Assembly: GCF_021631985.1 (NCBI RefSeq)
Contig: NZ_CP070225.1
Coordinates: 558,001 to 622,000 of the forward strand
DNA: 64,000 nucleotides
Source: Sandaracinus amylolyticus
Lineage (GTDB): Bacteria; Myxococcota_A; Polyangia; Polyangiales; Sandaracinaceae
Direction of reading: 5' to 3'
The position numbers and the translations under genes are program-made. A model generated the notes under the pieces. That model did not search any database. It was given only the letters and a program-made list of their open reading frames with translations, and was not told the DNA's origin. Each line of letters begins with the position of its first letter. Positions within the stretch are counted from its first letter, which is position 1. Of the stretch, positions 45,607-55,800 are shown piece by piece.

Positions 45607-46345
45607 GTCACTCGGTCACGACGTGAACGGCGCGCGGCCACTGCCCGGTACCGGATCGATCGGCGTGACGGGCGTGGGGGTGAAGGTGGGGTCGGTCGGC
45701 GTGTTCCTCGTCGGCTGGGTGGGATTCGGCTGACCCGAGCTCGGCTGGCCCGCGCTCGACTCCGAGCTCGTGCCCCGGAAGCCGCGGCGCGCAGCGTAGA
45801 GCGAGGGCGCGATCTCGTCGGCGTCGCCCTCGGACCAGCGCACGTACGTGAGCATGCGGCGGACCTGGTCGTAGACCGAATAGAGGTGGCTGAGCCGCGA
45901 GTGCTGAGCTCGGCCGCGGGCACGCGCAGCGCGCCGCGCTCACGCGCGTTCAGCGTGTCGAACATCTGCCTCGTCACGCGCTCGATCTCGACGAGGCTCT
46001 CCAGCGTGATCGACGTCTTGCCCGCGACCTCGGGGAGGATCGCGTGGACGAGATCGATGAGGGTCATCGTGCTCGTGACGAGGGGGCGATAGCCCTGGAT
46101 GGGCCGGCCGGGATCGATGCGCGAGCGCGCGAGCAGCTTGCGGAACGCGAGGCTCTCGAGCTCGTTGATCAGGTAGCGGTGGAGCTCGGTCACGCGCGTC
46201 GCGCGCTCGGCCAACGCGGTGCCGCTCTCGGCGTTGGTCAGCTCGATCTCGGCCTGCAAGCACGCGTAGACGACACGAGCGGGCTCGGCTCGGCCGACGG
46301 CGTCGGCGGGACGGCGGGCTCGGGATTGAGAATCGGATCGGGCAC
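45607..46345 (-). pseudogene. frameshifted conserved protein gene
   Basis: A GTG at 46345 has GGGAGG 6 nt upstream and opens VPDPILNPEPAVPPTPSAEP. The sensible frame then changes near 46,270 to VYACLQAEIELTNAESG, LINELESLAFRKLLARSR and VTSTMTLIDLVHAILPEVAG. It changes again near 45,900 to HSRLSHLYSVYDQVRRMLTY and VRWSEGDADEIAPSLYAARR, and ends at a TGA at 45,607 after a Pro/Thr tail. Two frame changes in 400 nt, next to a truncated ATPase, suggest decay rather than a single sequencing error. Function not recognised. Confidence 0.55.
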
Positions 46346-47154
46346 GACGAACCTCCCGTCTCGGCGAGGTGATGTCGCCGAAGTGCCAGGCTCATCGCGC
46401 GCGGCCGGGAGGCGTTGCCTGGGTCGGCGAAATTGCCTCGAGCGACCGTGGAGACGCGCCGGGCCGACTTGGGTCGTCGAAGAACGCGGTGAAATCGCGC
46501 GAGGACGATCGCGATCGTCGCGCGGCGATTTCACGGCGCGGAGAGACGAGCGGAGTCGTCGATCCTGGATTTTGAGTCCAGGGATTGGCAATCGCGGTTG
46601 TCCTCGGGCGATTTCAGGTTGCCCGAGGTGGATTTCAAGTACGGGCGCGACGAGTGAGTGAGCTCGTCGTGTGGGACGCTCTGGGCCGCGCGTCGAAGGC
46701 TCGTGCAAGTCGAGATCAACGCCGCGGCCTGACAGCCGTGGCGCCGCATGTGGACGAGCGAGGGGTCGCGCCGCGCTGAGCGATCGCGTCTCCCGTCGCG
46801 TTGGCCGTCCGAGCGGCACCCAGACGACGTCGATCCCCACGAGACCGGCTCGTGCGCATCGCCTCGAGCGCGTGCACCGGCGGACGCCTCATGCGCGCGG
46901 CCGTCGGGCGCCATCGATATCGGAGAGGGCGGCCGACGCACGCGTCGCGCGGGCGTTGTCCTCGGCGCCGTGGCGGTCGACCGCGGCGCCCACTCTTGTC
47001 GCGATCGTGATGCATCCGATGTTCCCGATGTTCCGCAGAGGCTGCTGGCGGGCTCGCCCCAGGTCGGCGTGGTCATGCCCGGCGCGCATCGACCGCGTGG
47101 AGCGCCGGCGAGGCGCGCGATGCCGCGTGGCCAACTAAGAGACCACCCCCGATT
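46346..47154. other. gene-poor scar region
   Basis: About 800 nt without a convincing gene. Open frames on both strands are Arg/Ser-rich shadows with no family features and no ribosome sites. It contains the interrupted palindrome at 46,489-46,534 and a small hairpin at 46,564-46,582. It follows two decayed genes and is best read as the remains of past insertions or deletions. Confidence 0.5.
46489..46534. repeat. 46-nt interrupted palindrome
   Basis: GTGAAATCGC (46489-46498) is the exact reverse complement of GCGATTTCAC (46525-46534). Inside lies a second perfect palindrome, GACGATCGCGATCGTC (46504-46519). Five unpaired bases on each side separate the two parts. Confidence 0.6.
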
Positions 47155-47172
47155 CCCCCCACGCGGGGGGTG
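47155..47172 (+). promoter_or_regulatory. C/G-run hairpin ahead of FGE lipoprotein gene
   Basis: CCCCCCACGCGGGGGGTG forms a 6-bp C/G stem with a 4-nt ACGC loop, 39 nt before the preferred start. It matches the element at 31,948 at 16 of 18 positions. Confidence 0.4.
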
Positions 47173-47211
47173 ATCGCGAGCCCCATGCCCCGCACGATAA
47201 CGGACGATCGG

Positions 47212-48555
47212 ATGCGCGCTCAGCTACTACCGTTCTTGGCGATCGCTGTCCTCGGCACAGTCGGCTGCGGCGAGCACCATATGTTCGGGCCAGACGCAGG
47301 CCGCCCCGGAGAGCGCGATGTCGGCCCCGAGCGGCTCGACTCGGACTCGGACGGTGTCGATCGCGCCGTCGATTGCGATGATGGCGACCCTCTCGTCGGG
47401 AGCGTCGCAACACGCGAGTGCACGAGCACCTGCGGCGTCGGCACCGAGCGCTGCCATGACGGCGCCTGGACGGCGTGCGACGCGGAGACCGACTGCGAGT
47501 GCGCAAGCCCGGGCACGAGCAGGAATGTTGGTTGCGGCCGCTGCGGCGTCGCAGCGCAGACCTGCGGAGAGGATCGGCGCTGGTCGGTGCTGGGCGAGTG
47601 TCTGAACGAGGGCGAATGCAGCGAAGGACAGACTGAGACGGACCGGAGTCGCTGCGGTGAGAGCCGCCGAGCTTGCGACGCGACGTGCTCGTGGGGCGAT
47701 TGGGTCGTCGTCGCGCCCTCCGGTGAATGCGAGCCGGGCGAGACGCGCGAGATCGATGGCGAGTGCCCAGCAGGCATGACGCGGATCGAGAGCTGCACAC
47801 TCGCGTGCGGCTGGGAGAGCGCCGGCGACTGCGCGTTCCGCTGCGAGCGAGCTCCGCACACGAGCCTGAGTGGGGCGGACCCGGTATGTGTCCCGGCGGG
47901 GCCTTTCGTGCTCGGGGTCCACGCAGGTCCACTCGGTTCGCCGGAGTCGCCGGAGACCACGGTCGTTCTGTCCGAGTTCTACATCGATCGCTACCCGGTC
48001 ACCAAGGCGCGCTACGAGCTGTGCCGCGCGGCCGGAATCTGTCCGGCTCCGGTTGCGGCAAGCGCCTCCGAGTACGACGCCCTCGCGCCTGGCGACGTCG
48101 TCCGACACGTGCCGGAAGGCGCCGAGGCTGCGTTCTGTCGGTGGGACGGCGGCGAGGTCGTGACCGAGTTCCAGTGGGAGAAGGCCGCACGAGGCCCGCA
48201 CCCAGACCGTCGTCAGCACTCCTGGGGCGCCGAACCCAGCGCTGCCTGCAGTGCACATCCGGGACCCGAGTGTCCGGGCCTCCGCTTCGCGGCCGATGCA
48301 TCCACCTTCCCGATGGCCGTGTCGCCGTTCGGCGTGCGAATGCTGGGCTCGCTGCGCGAGCGCACTTCGTCCGAGTACACGCCGCGAGGGTATCGCTGGA
48401 TCTCTGACGGTCAGGTCGACCCAATCGCTGATGAGCTCGGCGACGTTCGGACGCTCCGCGGTTTCACGTGGGACCGCGGCTCGACGACCACTCGTTCGGC
48501 ACTCGTACGGCAGTTCTCTTTCGAGTCTTGGGCAGGGATCCGCTGTGCGTATTGA
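47212..48555 (+). CDS. lipoprotein with FGE-sulfatase (SUMF1-like) domain
   Basis: 447 aa from the ATG at 47212; in-frame starts at 47170 and 47185 would add 14 or 9 residues. A lipoprotein signal ends at TVGCG (Cys19). A Cys-rich region (about 65-215; TSTCGVGTERCHDGAWTACD, CGRCGVAAQTCGEDRRW) precedes an FGE-sulfatase domain from about 226: VPAGPFVLGVHAGPLGSPES, FYIDRYPVTKARYELC, GEVVTEFQWEKAARGPHPDR. Such domains in myxobacterial lipoproteins are often non-enzymatic binding modules. The usual C-terminal G-F-R-C strip is replaced by WAGIRCAY. It overlaps the protease gene start by 11 nt. Confidence 0.78.
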   Translation: MRAQLLPFLAIAVLGTVGCGEHHMFGPDAGRPGERDVGPERLDSDSDGVDRAVDCDDGDPLVGSVATRECTSTCGVGTERCHDGAWTACDAETDCECASPGTSRNVGCGRCGVAAQTCGEDRRWSVLGECLNEGECSEGQTETDRSRCGESRRACDATCSWGDWVVVAPSGECEPGETREIDGECPAGMTRIESCTLACGWESAGDCAFRCERAPHTSLSGADPVCVPAGPFVLGVHAGPLGSPESPETTVVLSEFYIDRYPVTKARYELCRAAGICPAPVAASASEYDALAPGDVVRHVPEGAEAAFCRWDGGEVVTEFQWEKAARGPHPDRRQHSWGAEPSAACSAHPGPECPGLRFAADASTFPMAVSPFGVRMLGSLRERTSSEYTPRGYRWISDGQVDPIADELGDVRTLRGFTWDRGSTTTRSALVRQFSFESWAGIRCAY

Positions 48556-49888
48556 CGTGCCTGATCGGCATTCGCGCTATCGCGCGATCCTCGTGGCGGC
48601 CGCAGTCGCGCTCGCGGGGCCATTGACCTTCGTCTCGCCCGCCGCCGCCTATCGAACGTCGGCCGACCTGGCGGAAATCGATGAGCCCGCCGCGTGGGCG
48701 CCAGCCACGATCCCACTCGTGGTCGAGCAGCGGTTCGGAGCTTTGACGACCGACGACGTCCGGCGATTGCTGGCGAGCTCGTTCGGGATCTGGGAGGGCT
48801 CGAATTGCTCCGGCCCGCACGTGCGATATGCCGGGAGCGCCCCCACCGCAGCGCGACTCGGCGATGGTTACAACACGATCGAGTGGGTCGCGAGCGATTG
48901 GACTCTGCGCGGATTGGATCGGGATGCCGCCGCAACGACGGAAATCAGCTACGCCAGGGTAAGTGGCCGATGGGAGATCGTCGAAGCCGATATCCTCGTC
49001 AACGCCGAGTCGTACCGTTGGTCCTACGACGGCTCCGTGCCCGGAACACGTTCGCTCGCTGCGGCTCTTGCGCATGAAGCGGGGCACGCACTCGGACTGC
49101 TGCACCCATGCGAGCCGGCAGCTGCCGGAGGCGCACCGATCTGCACTGCCAGCCACACCGGTGCGCTGATGCATCCGCTGTATCAGGCACGCGTGGAGCT
49201 CGGTGCAGACGACGTCGCGGGGTTCTGTAGCCTCTACCCACCGCGAAGTTGCGACGGCGTGACGTGTTCGCCTGGCCAGGTCTGCGAGTACGGTAGCTGT
49301 GTCGACCCATGCGCTGCAGTTCGCTGCGACGAGGGCTCCGTCTGCATTCGTGGCGTCTGCGAGCTCTGCGTCGAGCCTGGATGCGGTGCCCCTGTGTGTG
49401 CGACCGATCGCGATTGTGCCGCGGGCTCGATCTGCGTGGACGGACAATGTCGCACGTACGGTGCAGCTCTCGTCGGAGACCCGTGCCTCACTGGCGACGA
49501 GTGCGCGAGTGCAGTCTGTGGATTGGACGGCGCGTGCACGACGCACTGCTCCGACGCGACTGGATGCGATTCGGGATCATGCGACGAGGCGGCGCGTGAA
49601 TGCGCGCTCGTTCGTGGGCCGCTTGGCGCGAGCTGCAGCATTGGAAATGACTGCCTCAGTCGTCTCTGCTTGGTTCGCGAAGGAGCCGGCGTGTGCACTC
49701 GAGAATGTGGTGCGCATTGCCCCCCGGACTTCTCGTGTGAGCTCGTCCAAGGGCGTGCAGTCTGCGCTGTTCCACGCCCGTCGCCGCACTGCACGGCCTC
49801 AGTCTCTGCGACCCGGCCGCCGGAGTGGTGTTGGCTCTGCGTGGCGATGCTGATTGCTGTCTTCCGTCTCAGATCTCGGGTGGCGTAG
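48545..49888 (+). CDS. matrixin-type zinc metalloprotease with C-terminal anchor
   Basis: 447 aa from a GTG at 48545 preceded by AGGGA; a GTG at 48557 is also possible. A Sec signal (about 8-36, ending AAA-YRT) is followed by a metzincin domain whose zinc site HEAGHALGLLH is at about 177-187, with ALMH-type Met-turn candidate GALMHPLY downstream. Then come Cys-rich modules (about 225-400: SCDGVTCSPGQVCEYGSCVD, CATDRDCAAGSICVDGQC). The tail PPEWCWLCVAMLIAVFRLRSR has the Cys, membrane helix and basic end expected of a MYXO-CTERM-like sorting signal. Predicted secreted or surface-held protease; it could process neighbours in the island. Confidence 0.82.
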   Translation: MRIDVPDRHSRYRAILVAAAVALAGPLTFVSPAAAYRTSADLAEIDEPAAWAPATIPLVVEQRFGALTTDDVRRLLASSFGIWEGSNCSGPHVRYAGSAPTAARLGDGYNTIEWVASDWTLRGLDRDAAATTEISYARVSGRWEIVEADILVNAESYRWSYDGSVPGTRSLAAALAHEAGHALGLLHPCEPAAAGGAPICTASHTGALMHPLYQARVELGADDVAGFCSLYPPRSCDGVTCSPGQVCEYGSCVDPCAAVRCDEGSVCIRGVCELCVEPGCGAPVCATDRDCAAGSICVDGQCRTYGAALVGDPCLTGDECASAVCGLDGACTTHCSDATGCDSGSCDEAARECALVRGPLGASCSIGNDCLSRLCLVREGAGVCTRECGAHCPPDFSCELVQGRAVCAVPRPSPHCTASVSATRPPEWCWLCVAMLIAVFRLRSRVA

Positions 49889-49897
49889 GGAAAGTTA

Positions 49898-52800
49898 ATG
49901 GCTAAGACGCGCTCAAATCTGCTTCTGTCCGGACTCGCCACAGCGCTTCTGTCGTGTGCGAGTCCATCGCCTGGCGAGCTGAGAGAGGGGGAGCCTGACG
50001 AGCGGTTCTCGCTTCGGCAGAACATTCGGCTCCTCGACGCGTCCGGGGCTGAAGTGGTCTACAGCGAGGAGGAGTTCTGGGAGGGGCTGCGTCAGCACTG
50101 CAGTCATAGCCTCCGCTCGCAAGCGCCCGGCGCGAACGCGTGCACTCTCGCGTCCAGCGCACAATGCGTCGGAACGCTGTGCGAGGCCGAGATTCAGCTC
50201 TGTCAGGCCAACACCCTTCTCGAGATCCGGGGCTTGCACGCCGAGCTTCGTCTCAGACTCCCTCCGCCCCGTTCCAGCGCGGGACCCGAGGCGGGCGTCG
50301 TCGATGCTGGCGCCGCCGATGCTGGCGTTGCACTGACGACATACTCGGTCCCACAGCAGACGGTGGGCACCAACGCGGTGCTCGCATGGTTCGCCCAGTA
50401 CAACGCATCGAATGCAGCTTCGCATGCGGACGTCGGATTGAGCTGGTTGGAGACCGCGCAGTGTACACTACAGAGCTCGCAGCTGCTGTACGGACCGGTC
50501 GGCCAGGAAATGACGGTACGCGCCGGACTGGCCCACGTGCTGGTCGAGGCATATCACGTCTTCAGTGACGCGACCGACGCAGCGTCGAGTGACTTCCTTG
50601 CTGTCGCCGAAGCATCGTCCGAACAGTGGCCGCTGATCACCGTGCCACACGAGCTTGATGAGGCTTTCTTCCGAGCGATGTCCGCCACGAGCTTCGTGGG
50701 GCCGCTTCTCGCGCCGCTGTCGACTTCCCCCGAGGAGCTGTCTTTCTGCGCGGGTGAGCCGCCGGCAGGTGCCGCCTCGGTCGCGCTCGACCTGTTCCGA
50801 CAGGCCGGCTTGAACCCGAGCCTCGTTCAGGCGTCGGGCGGCGACACGGAGTATGTCGCTCTCGGGAACTTCCCTGGAAGTCTGCGAAACAGACTCGCGG
50901 CTGTCTGGCATCGGCCGCAGCTGTCGACCACGTGGCCGGACGAGACGGATCCCGACCCACTCACAGGGCAGCAAGTCCTCGACGTTTGGGGCGTCACCCT
51001 CGGCGACCTCGACGTCGCGCGGCAGTATCTGCAGCACGAGCTGCGCGTGTTCCATCGGGATACGTCTATTACTGCGGCGGATGACGACGCATGGTTCGCT
51101 GCCGTCGGAAACGCTCCGACGCCGCTGCCGTTCTCGTTTCACAGCATGGCGGCCCGGCGTGCGATTTCGCCGGCGGGCGAGGCGACGATCGCCCCGCGGG
51201 GGATCTCTGGAATCGGTGTGCTGAACTGGGGCTGGGCGGGGATCGTCGACCAGCTCGCGAAGCTCATCCCGTACAGGCTTCGGTATCTGCCTGCGCAAGC
51301 GCTTGCTGACCCGGAAGTAGCCCGACCGCTGTCTGTGTTGCTCGCCGAGCTCGAGGATGTCTATTTCGGACAGCTCGAGCTCCGCGCCGCGACGACGCTC
51401 GATCAGACGCAGGCGACCCTCTACCTTCCGACCGAGCTGATCGAGCTGGACGATCTCCTCCTGGTCAGCGGCGAATCGGCGCTCGCGTGTCTGACGCGCG
51501 GAGATGTCGAATCTGTGCGGTGCACGTGGCCGGACGATGATGTCGTGAGCCCAGAAGAGCAGGTGAGAGACACGGAAGCCACCATCGCGAGTCTTCCTGT
51601 GAGGGTGGTGTTTCCTACCGTGCCTGCCTCCGATTGGCAGACGGTCTACCTCGTCCGGCTTCGCGCAGGTGGGATCCCCAACGTTCCCGGCCAGTACGAG
51701 CCGCTATTCGGGCGAGCCGCACCCGCGGCATGGGTGTCACTCGAGCAGCGTGTCAATTCCCCCATCGTCCCCGAGGCCGAGCGGCGACTGGGAGATCTGT
51801 TCTCTCCGAACTCTCGATCGTGTGATCGTGCCCAGGTGACCTGCACGGGCATTGCCACAGACGAAATGATCGCGCTCGAAGACGATCTGTCGGCTGACGG
51901 CGACCCCCGCGAAAGCTCGTGGCGGCACTACCTCGAGCTCGCGCGTAGCGCGGCGAACGAGGCCGACCTACTCGGCGAAGCTGTTCTCGAGGATGGGCTC
52001 AGCATCGATCAGCGCGCCGAGCTCGCGACTCAAGCGCTCAGGGAGATCTGCGGAGCGAACGTCGATATCGATCCCCTCGCCGAGATCGACGTCTCGGAGC
52101 TCCGATCCCCGACCGCGTGCCCGGATGGTACCGGCTGTCCGGAAGGTTACGTCTGCGAGGATCGCACGTGCGTCCGAGATCTCGTCGATCTGGTGGGCCG
52201 GCGCCCGGAACCCGAGTTCCAGCGTCTCGCTGCGTGCCTCGCCCCTTCCGAGGTGGTCGATCTGGTCGCCGTGGGGGATCACCCGGTGTGCGTCTGGCAC
52301 GAGATCGGGAACCCGAACGCGGTCTGCGCCGGTCCGCGCGGACCTCTTGGATGTCCTTTCGAGCCGATACCGGCCCCGCCGGGAACCACCGGGACGCTGG
52401 CTCAACGATGCCCCGTTCCGGATCCCGCTCTCTACACGCCGCTCCTCATCGAGGGTGACAATCTGCTCGGGTTCGCGGCACCGGATGCCGAAGAATCCAC
52501 GCGCGCTGGTGGGGTGCCGCCCTGCGCCGCGATACGAGCGTTCCGGTCTAGTGCGGCCGGTGCCGAGCGAACGCGCGCACTCTACGAGATCCTGTTCTCG
52601 GGGTTCTTCAAGGCGCCCAACGCTCTCCAGGCCATCGGGGCGAGCGTGTCTTGGCGCGCGCAGCCGCGCGACTTCAGCACGCTGAGCGTGGGCGGCGAGC
52701 CGCGCATGACAACTGGAGATTTCGTCGAGGGCGTGCCCGAGCCCGAGATGTGGCCGTGCGCTCCGCACACGACCGAGCCTGCCGGATGTGAGGGCGCTGG

Positions 52801-55800
52801 GCACGGGCTCTTCTGCGACACAGTGGAGTGTGCGGACGGGCAGCAGCGGGCGAGTTACAACGACCGACTCGCTCGGGCGGCAATTCTCGCGCGCCTTCTC
52901 ACCGGCAATGACATGTCCGGGTTTCGATTGCCGTCGTATCCGCGCTTCGATGCCGACCAGGGCACGCAGTACGCGTTCGGAGGGCGTGTGACGCACGTTC
53001 TGGAGAGCCGAGGCGCGCTGCTGCGGACCAGCCCTTCCATCGGCGACGGCCAGTTCTATTTCGGCACGGGTGGTGACGACCCTTACGAGATCTCGTTCGC
53101 AGTGCCGTTCGTGCCTGCTGCCTTCGACGGTTTGGACTATCGCGTCTACGCATACTGCAATGGTGGTTCCGCATCGCCTTTGTGGCGTAGCCGCGTCGGT
53201 GGTGTTTTGGTCCCGATGGGTGATCGCGTCGACTGTCGAGATCCTGTCGCGTTCTACGATGTGCCGAGTACGCCGACTGAACGGAGTGCTCAACCGCAGG
53301 TCGCCGAGTTCTGGCGAGACTCTCTCGCACGCGCGCTGGTCGGGGCGCTGGACGCACCCGAGAGCATCCTTGTGCTTCCGACAACACTAGCGCCGCCGGT
53401 GACGGCGTCGTGCCTCACGGGCTCCGACCGGGGCAACCGTTCCGAATGCGAGTACTGCGTTACGGCTCCTTCCCTCACCGAGGATGAGGTCGACACGTGC
53501 TTTAGACTCTCACGCTACGTCGAAAATACCCTCGACGATCACTCCCAGAACCCGACCTACCTGGAGGACGAGAAGCTTCTCGCTCGTCACCGATGGATGG
53601 CGCTCGGCCCGGCTGGGAACGGCGCGTGGATCGCCCGCGAGGGTTTCACTGGTAACGACTTCCTCGACGCCGTCGAGCTCCTTTGTGAGGCAGGGAGTTC
53701 GCGTGCTGCGGGGTGCGATTTCGACCATCCTCCGGCCATTCGCGAGGCTGCGGACCTCCCGGTCGCCGGAGCCTTCGTTGGCTGCATCGCGAGAGAGATG
53801 GAACGCACCGCTGCTCTGACGGTGATGGCGCGTATGCCGCGCCGAGCAGTCGACGCCCTGCGCGAGCAGTCCAGCGTCGGCAGCTTTCCGGCGGTGGGTG
53901 GCAGGTACGGCGAGGAGCTGTCGCGATTGCGTGGTGCGCTCGCGGAGTTGGCGAGTGTACCGGGGCTCATTGCGTCCGAGGTTGCGCAGATGGGTTTTGA
54001 CATCGAAACCGCGCAGGAGGAGCTCGCGCGTGCAAGGCTGACCCAAGAGAGCGCGGAGGTCGAGTTCCTCAGCTCGCTCTCAGACCAGGTGACCAGGTGC
54101 GGAACGGCCTATGCCGGTGCGCTCACCTCGGACCCGACCGCCGCAGCCGGAGGCGCGATCGCAGCGCAACTGGTGTGTGCGAACGCGTTCTCGCAGATTC
54201 AATATGCCGGACGGATCCAGGAGATTACCGAAGAATCCGCAGAGGGATCTGCACGGTCGACCATCGTCGATCTTCGGCGCGCCTTCTCCCTCCGCTCCGA
54301 GGCGCTGCGTGGGCTCGCGAGCCGGCTGTCGGTCGCTCTGGAGAACATCGACGCTGCTCTGGCAAGCCTGGAGAGTCTGCGTCAGAGTGGTCGGGCCGCG
54401 CTGGCGAACGCACTCTTTCTCAGTGGTGACGGTGCGCGCCGTGCTTACTACGTGAACTCGTTCATGCGCGTCCGCTACGACGCGCGACGAATCCGCTATG
54501 AGCGCGCCCGCGAACGCGCGATGCGTCTTGCGTTCCTTGCTCGGCGCGCGATCGAGCAGCGTCTCGGCGCCGATCTGGGCACGATGCACGACGACCTCGG
54601 AATCGTCAGCGCGCCGGCGGATTGGGTTGGCGACCTATGTACTTTGGACGGTATCGACTACCGGCGACTCCGAGACACCACGGATCTTCCGCGCGGCACG
54701 CTCGACGCGTCGATCTCGTTGAGCAACGGCTTCATCGGAGACTACGTCGATCGCCTCGAGCTGGTGTTCACGGCCTACGCGAATCGATATCCGTTCCGAC
54801 CCGGTGCGTCGACGACAGTGTTTTCGCTCCGCGATCACGTGCAGAACGTGAGAGCCGTCTGCGAGCCCGATGAACCCGGAGTGAACCTCCTGTACCGAAC
54901 GGACGAGCTCGCGAGCGAGGCGCCTTCTGGTAGCGGTGGATGGGAAGCTGTGGGCTGCAACGACGCCGGTGGTGCATGCGTCGCGGTGACGAGGCTCGAT
55001 GACGACGCCGCGGACGGCGGAGTGGTCGGTTTCGGTCGGCCCCCCGCGTTCCGTGTCGCGTTCGGGCCGTACGGCGGGCAGGTTTGCGACGAAGCGGGCC
55101 AGTGTGCCGCTGCGTGTACAGCGTCGTCGTGTGTCTGCTCGCAGCCGGGATGCGACACCACTGCCGCCACGGAGTGGCGGCAGCTCGTGACGCTGGAGCC
55201 GGGTCGATACCGTATCTCCTGGTACGGCCGACCTGTCGGCGCGCCCTCGGAGGTAGACGCAGAGGCTGCGCTGGACCGGACTCGGTCGCTGTCGGGGGCC
55301 GTCGCGTTCGGGCCCGTGTCGTCCCGCGCTCTGCCGTCGGGCTGGCGAAGGTTCTGGCGCCTCCTCGAAGTCGCAGGGGTGAGTCCTGCGAGCGTTGTGG
55401 TGTCCATCGCGTCGCGGAATGTCGACGGCGGGCACGAGGCGATTGGAGCCGTGGACGTCGCCGGTCTTATGCTCGAGGACGTCAGTCACGCGATCGACTT
55501 CGACATCAGCTCTCGGTCCGCCCCTCCGCCGGAACCGTCGCCCTACGTTGGCACGAGGGGGGACACGCTCGCGTCGACGCTGCGAGCATGTGAGGATACG
55601 GATGGCAGAGTCTTCCGTGCCGAAGGGTGGAGGCGCGGCTGCGAACGCCTCTGCGCGGATGGCTTCGCGCGGGGTTGCTCTGCAGACGACACGGCAGAGC
55701 ATTGCTATTGGGAAACGCAGTTCACGCTGTCCCAGCAGTTGATCGAGCAGAGTGATGTCTTCCGAAACGGTTCGTTCGCCGTAGGCAACTTCAACTATCG

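Noticed and set aside
46564..46582. Hairpin CCTGGATTTTGAGTCCAGG resembling a tRNA anticodon arm
   Set aside because: No T-arm (GGTTCGA) or acceptor stem is found on either strand, so it is not a tRNA gene and not a convincing attachment site.
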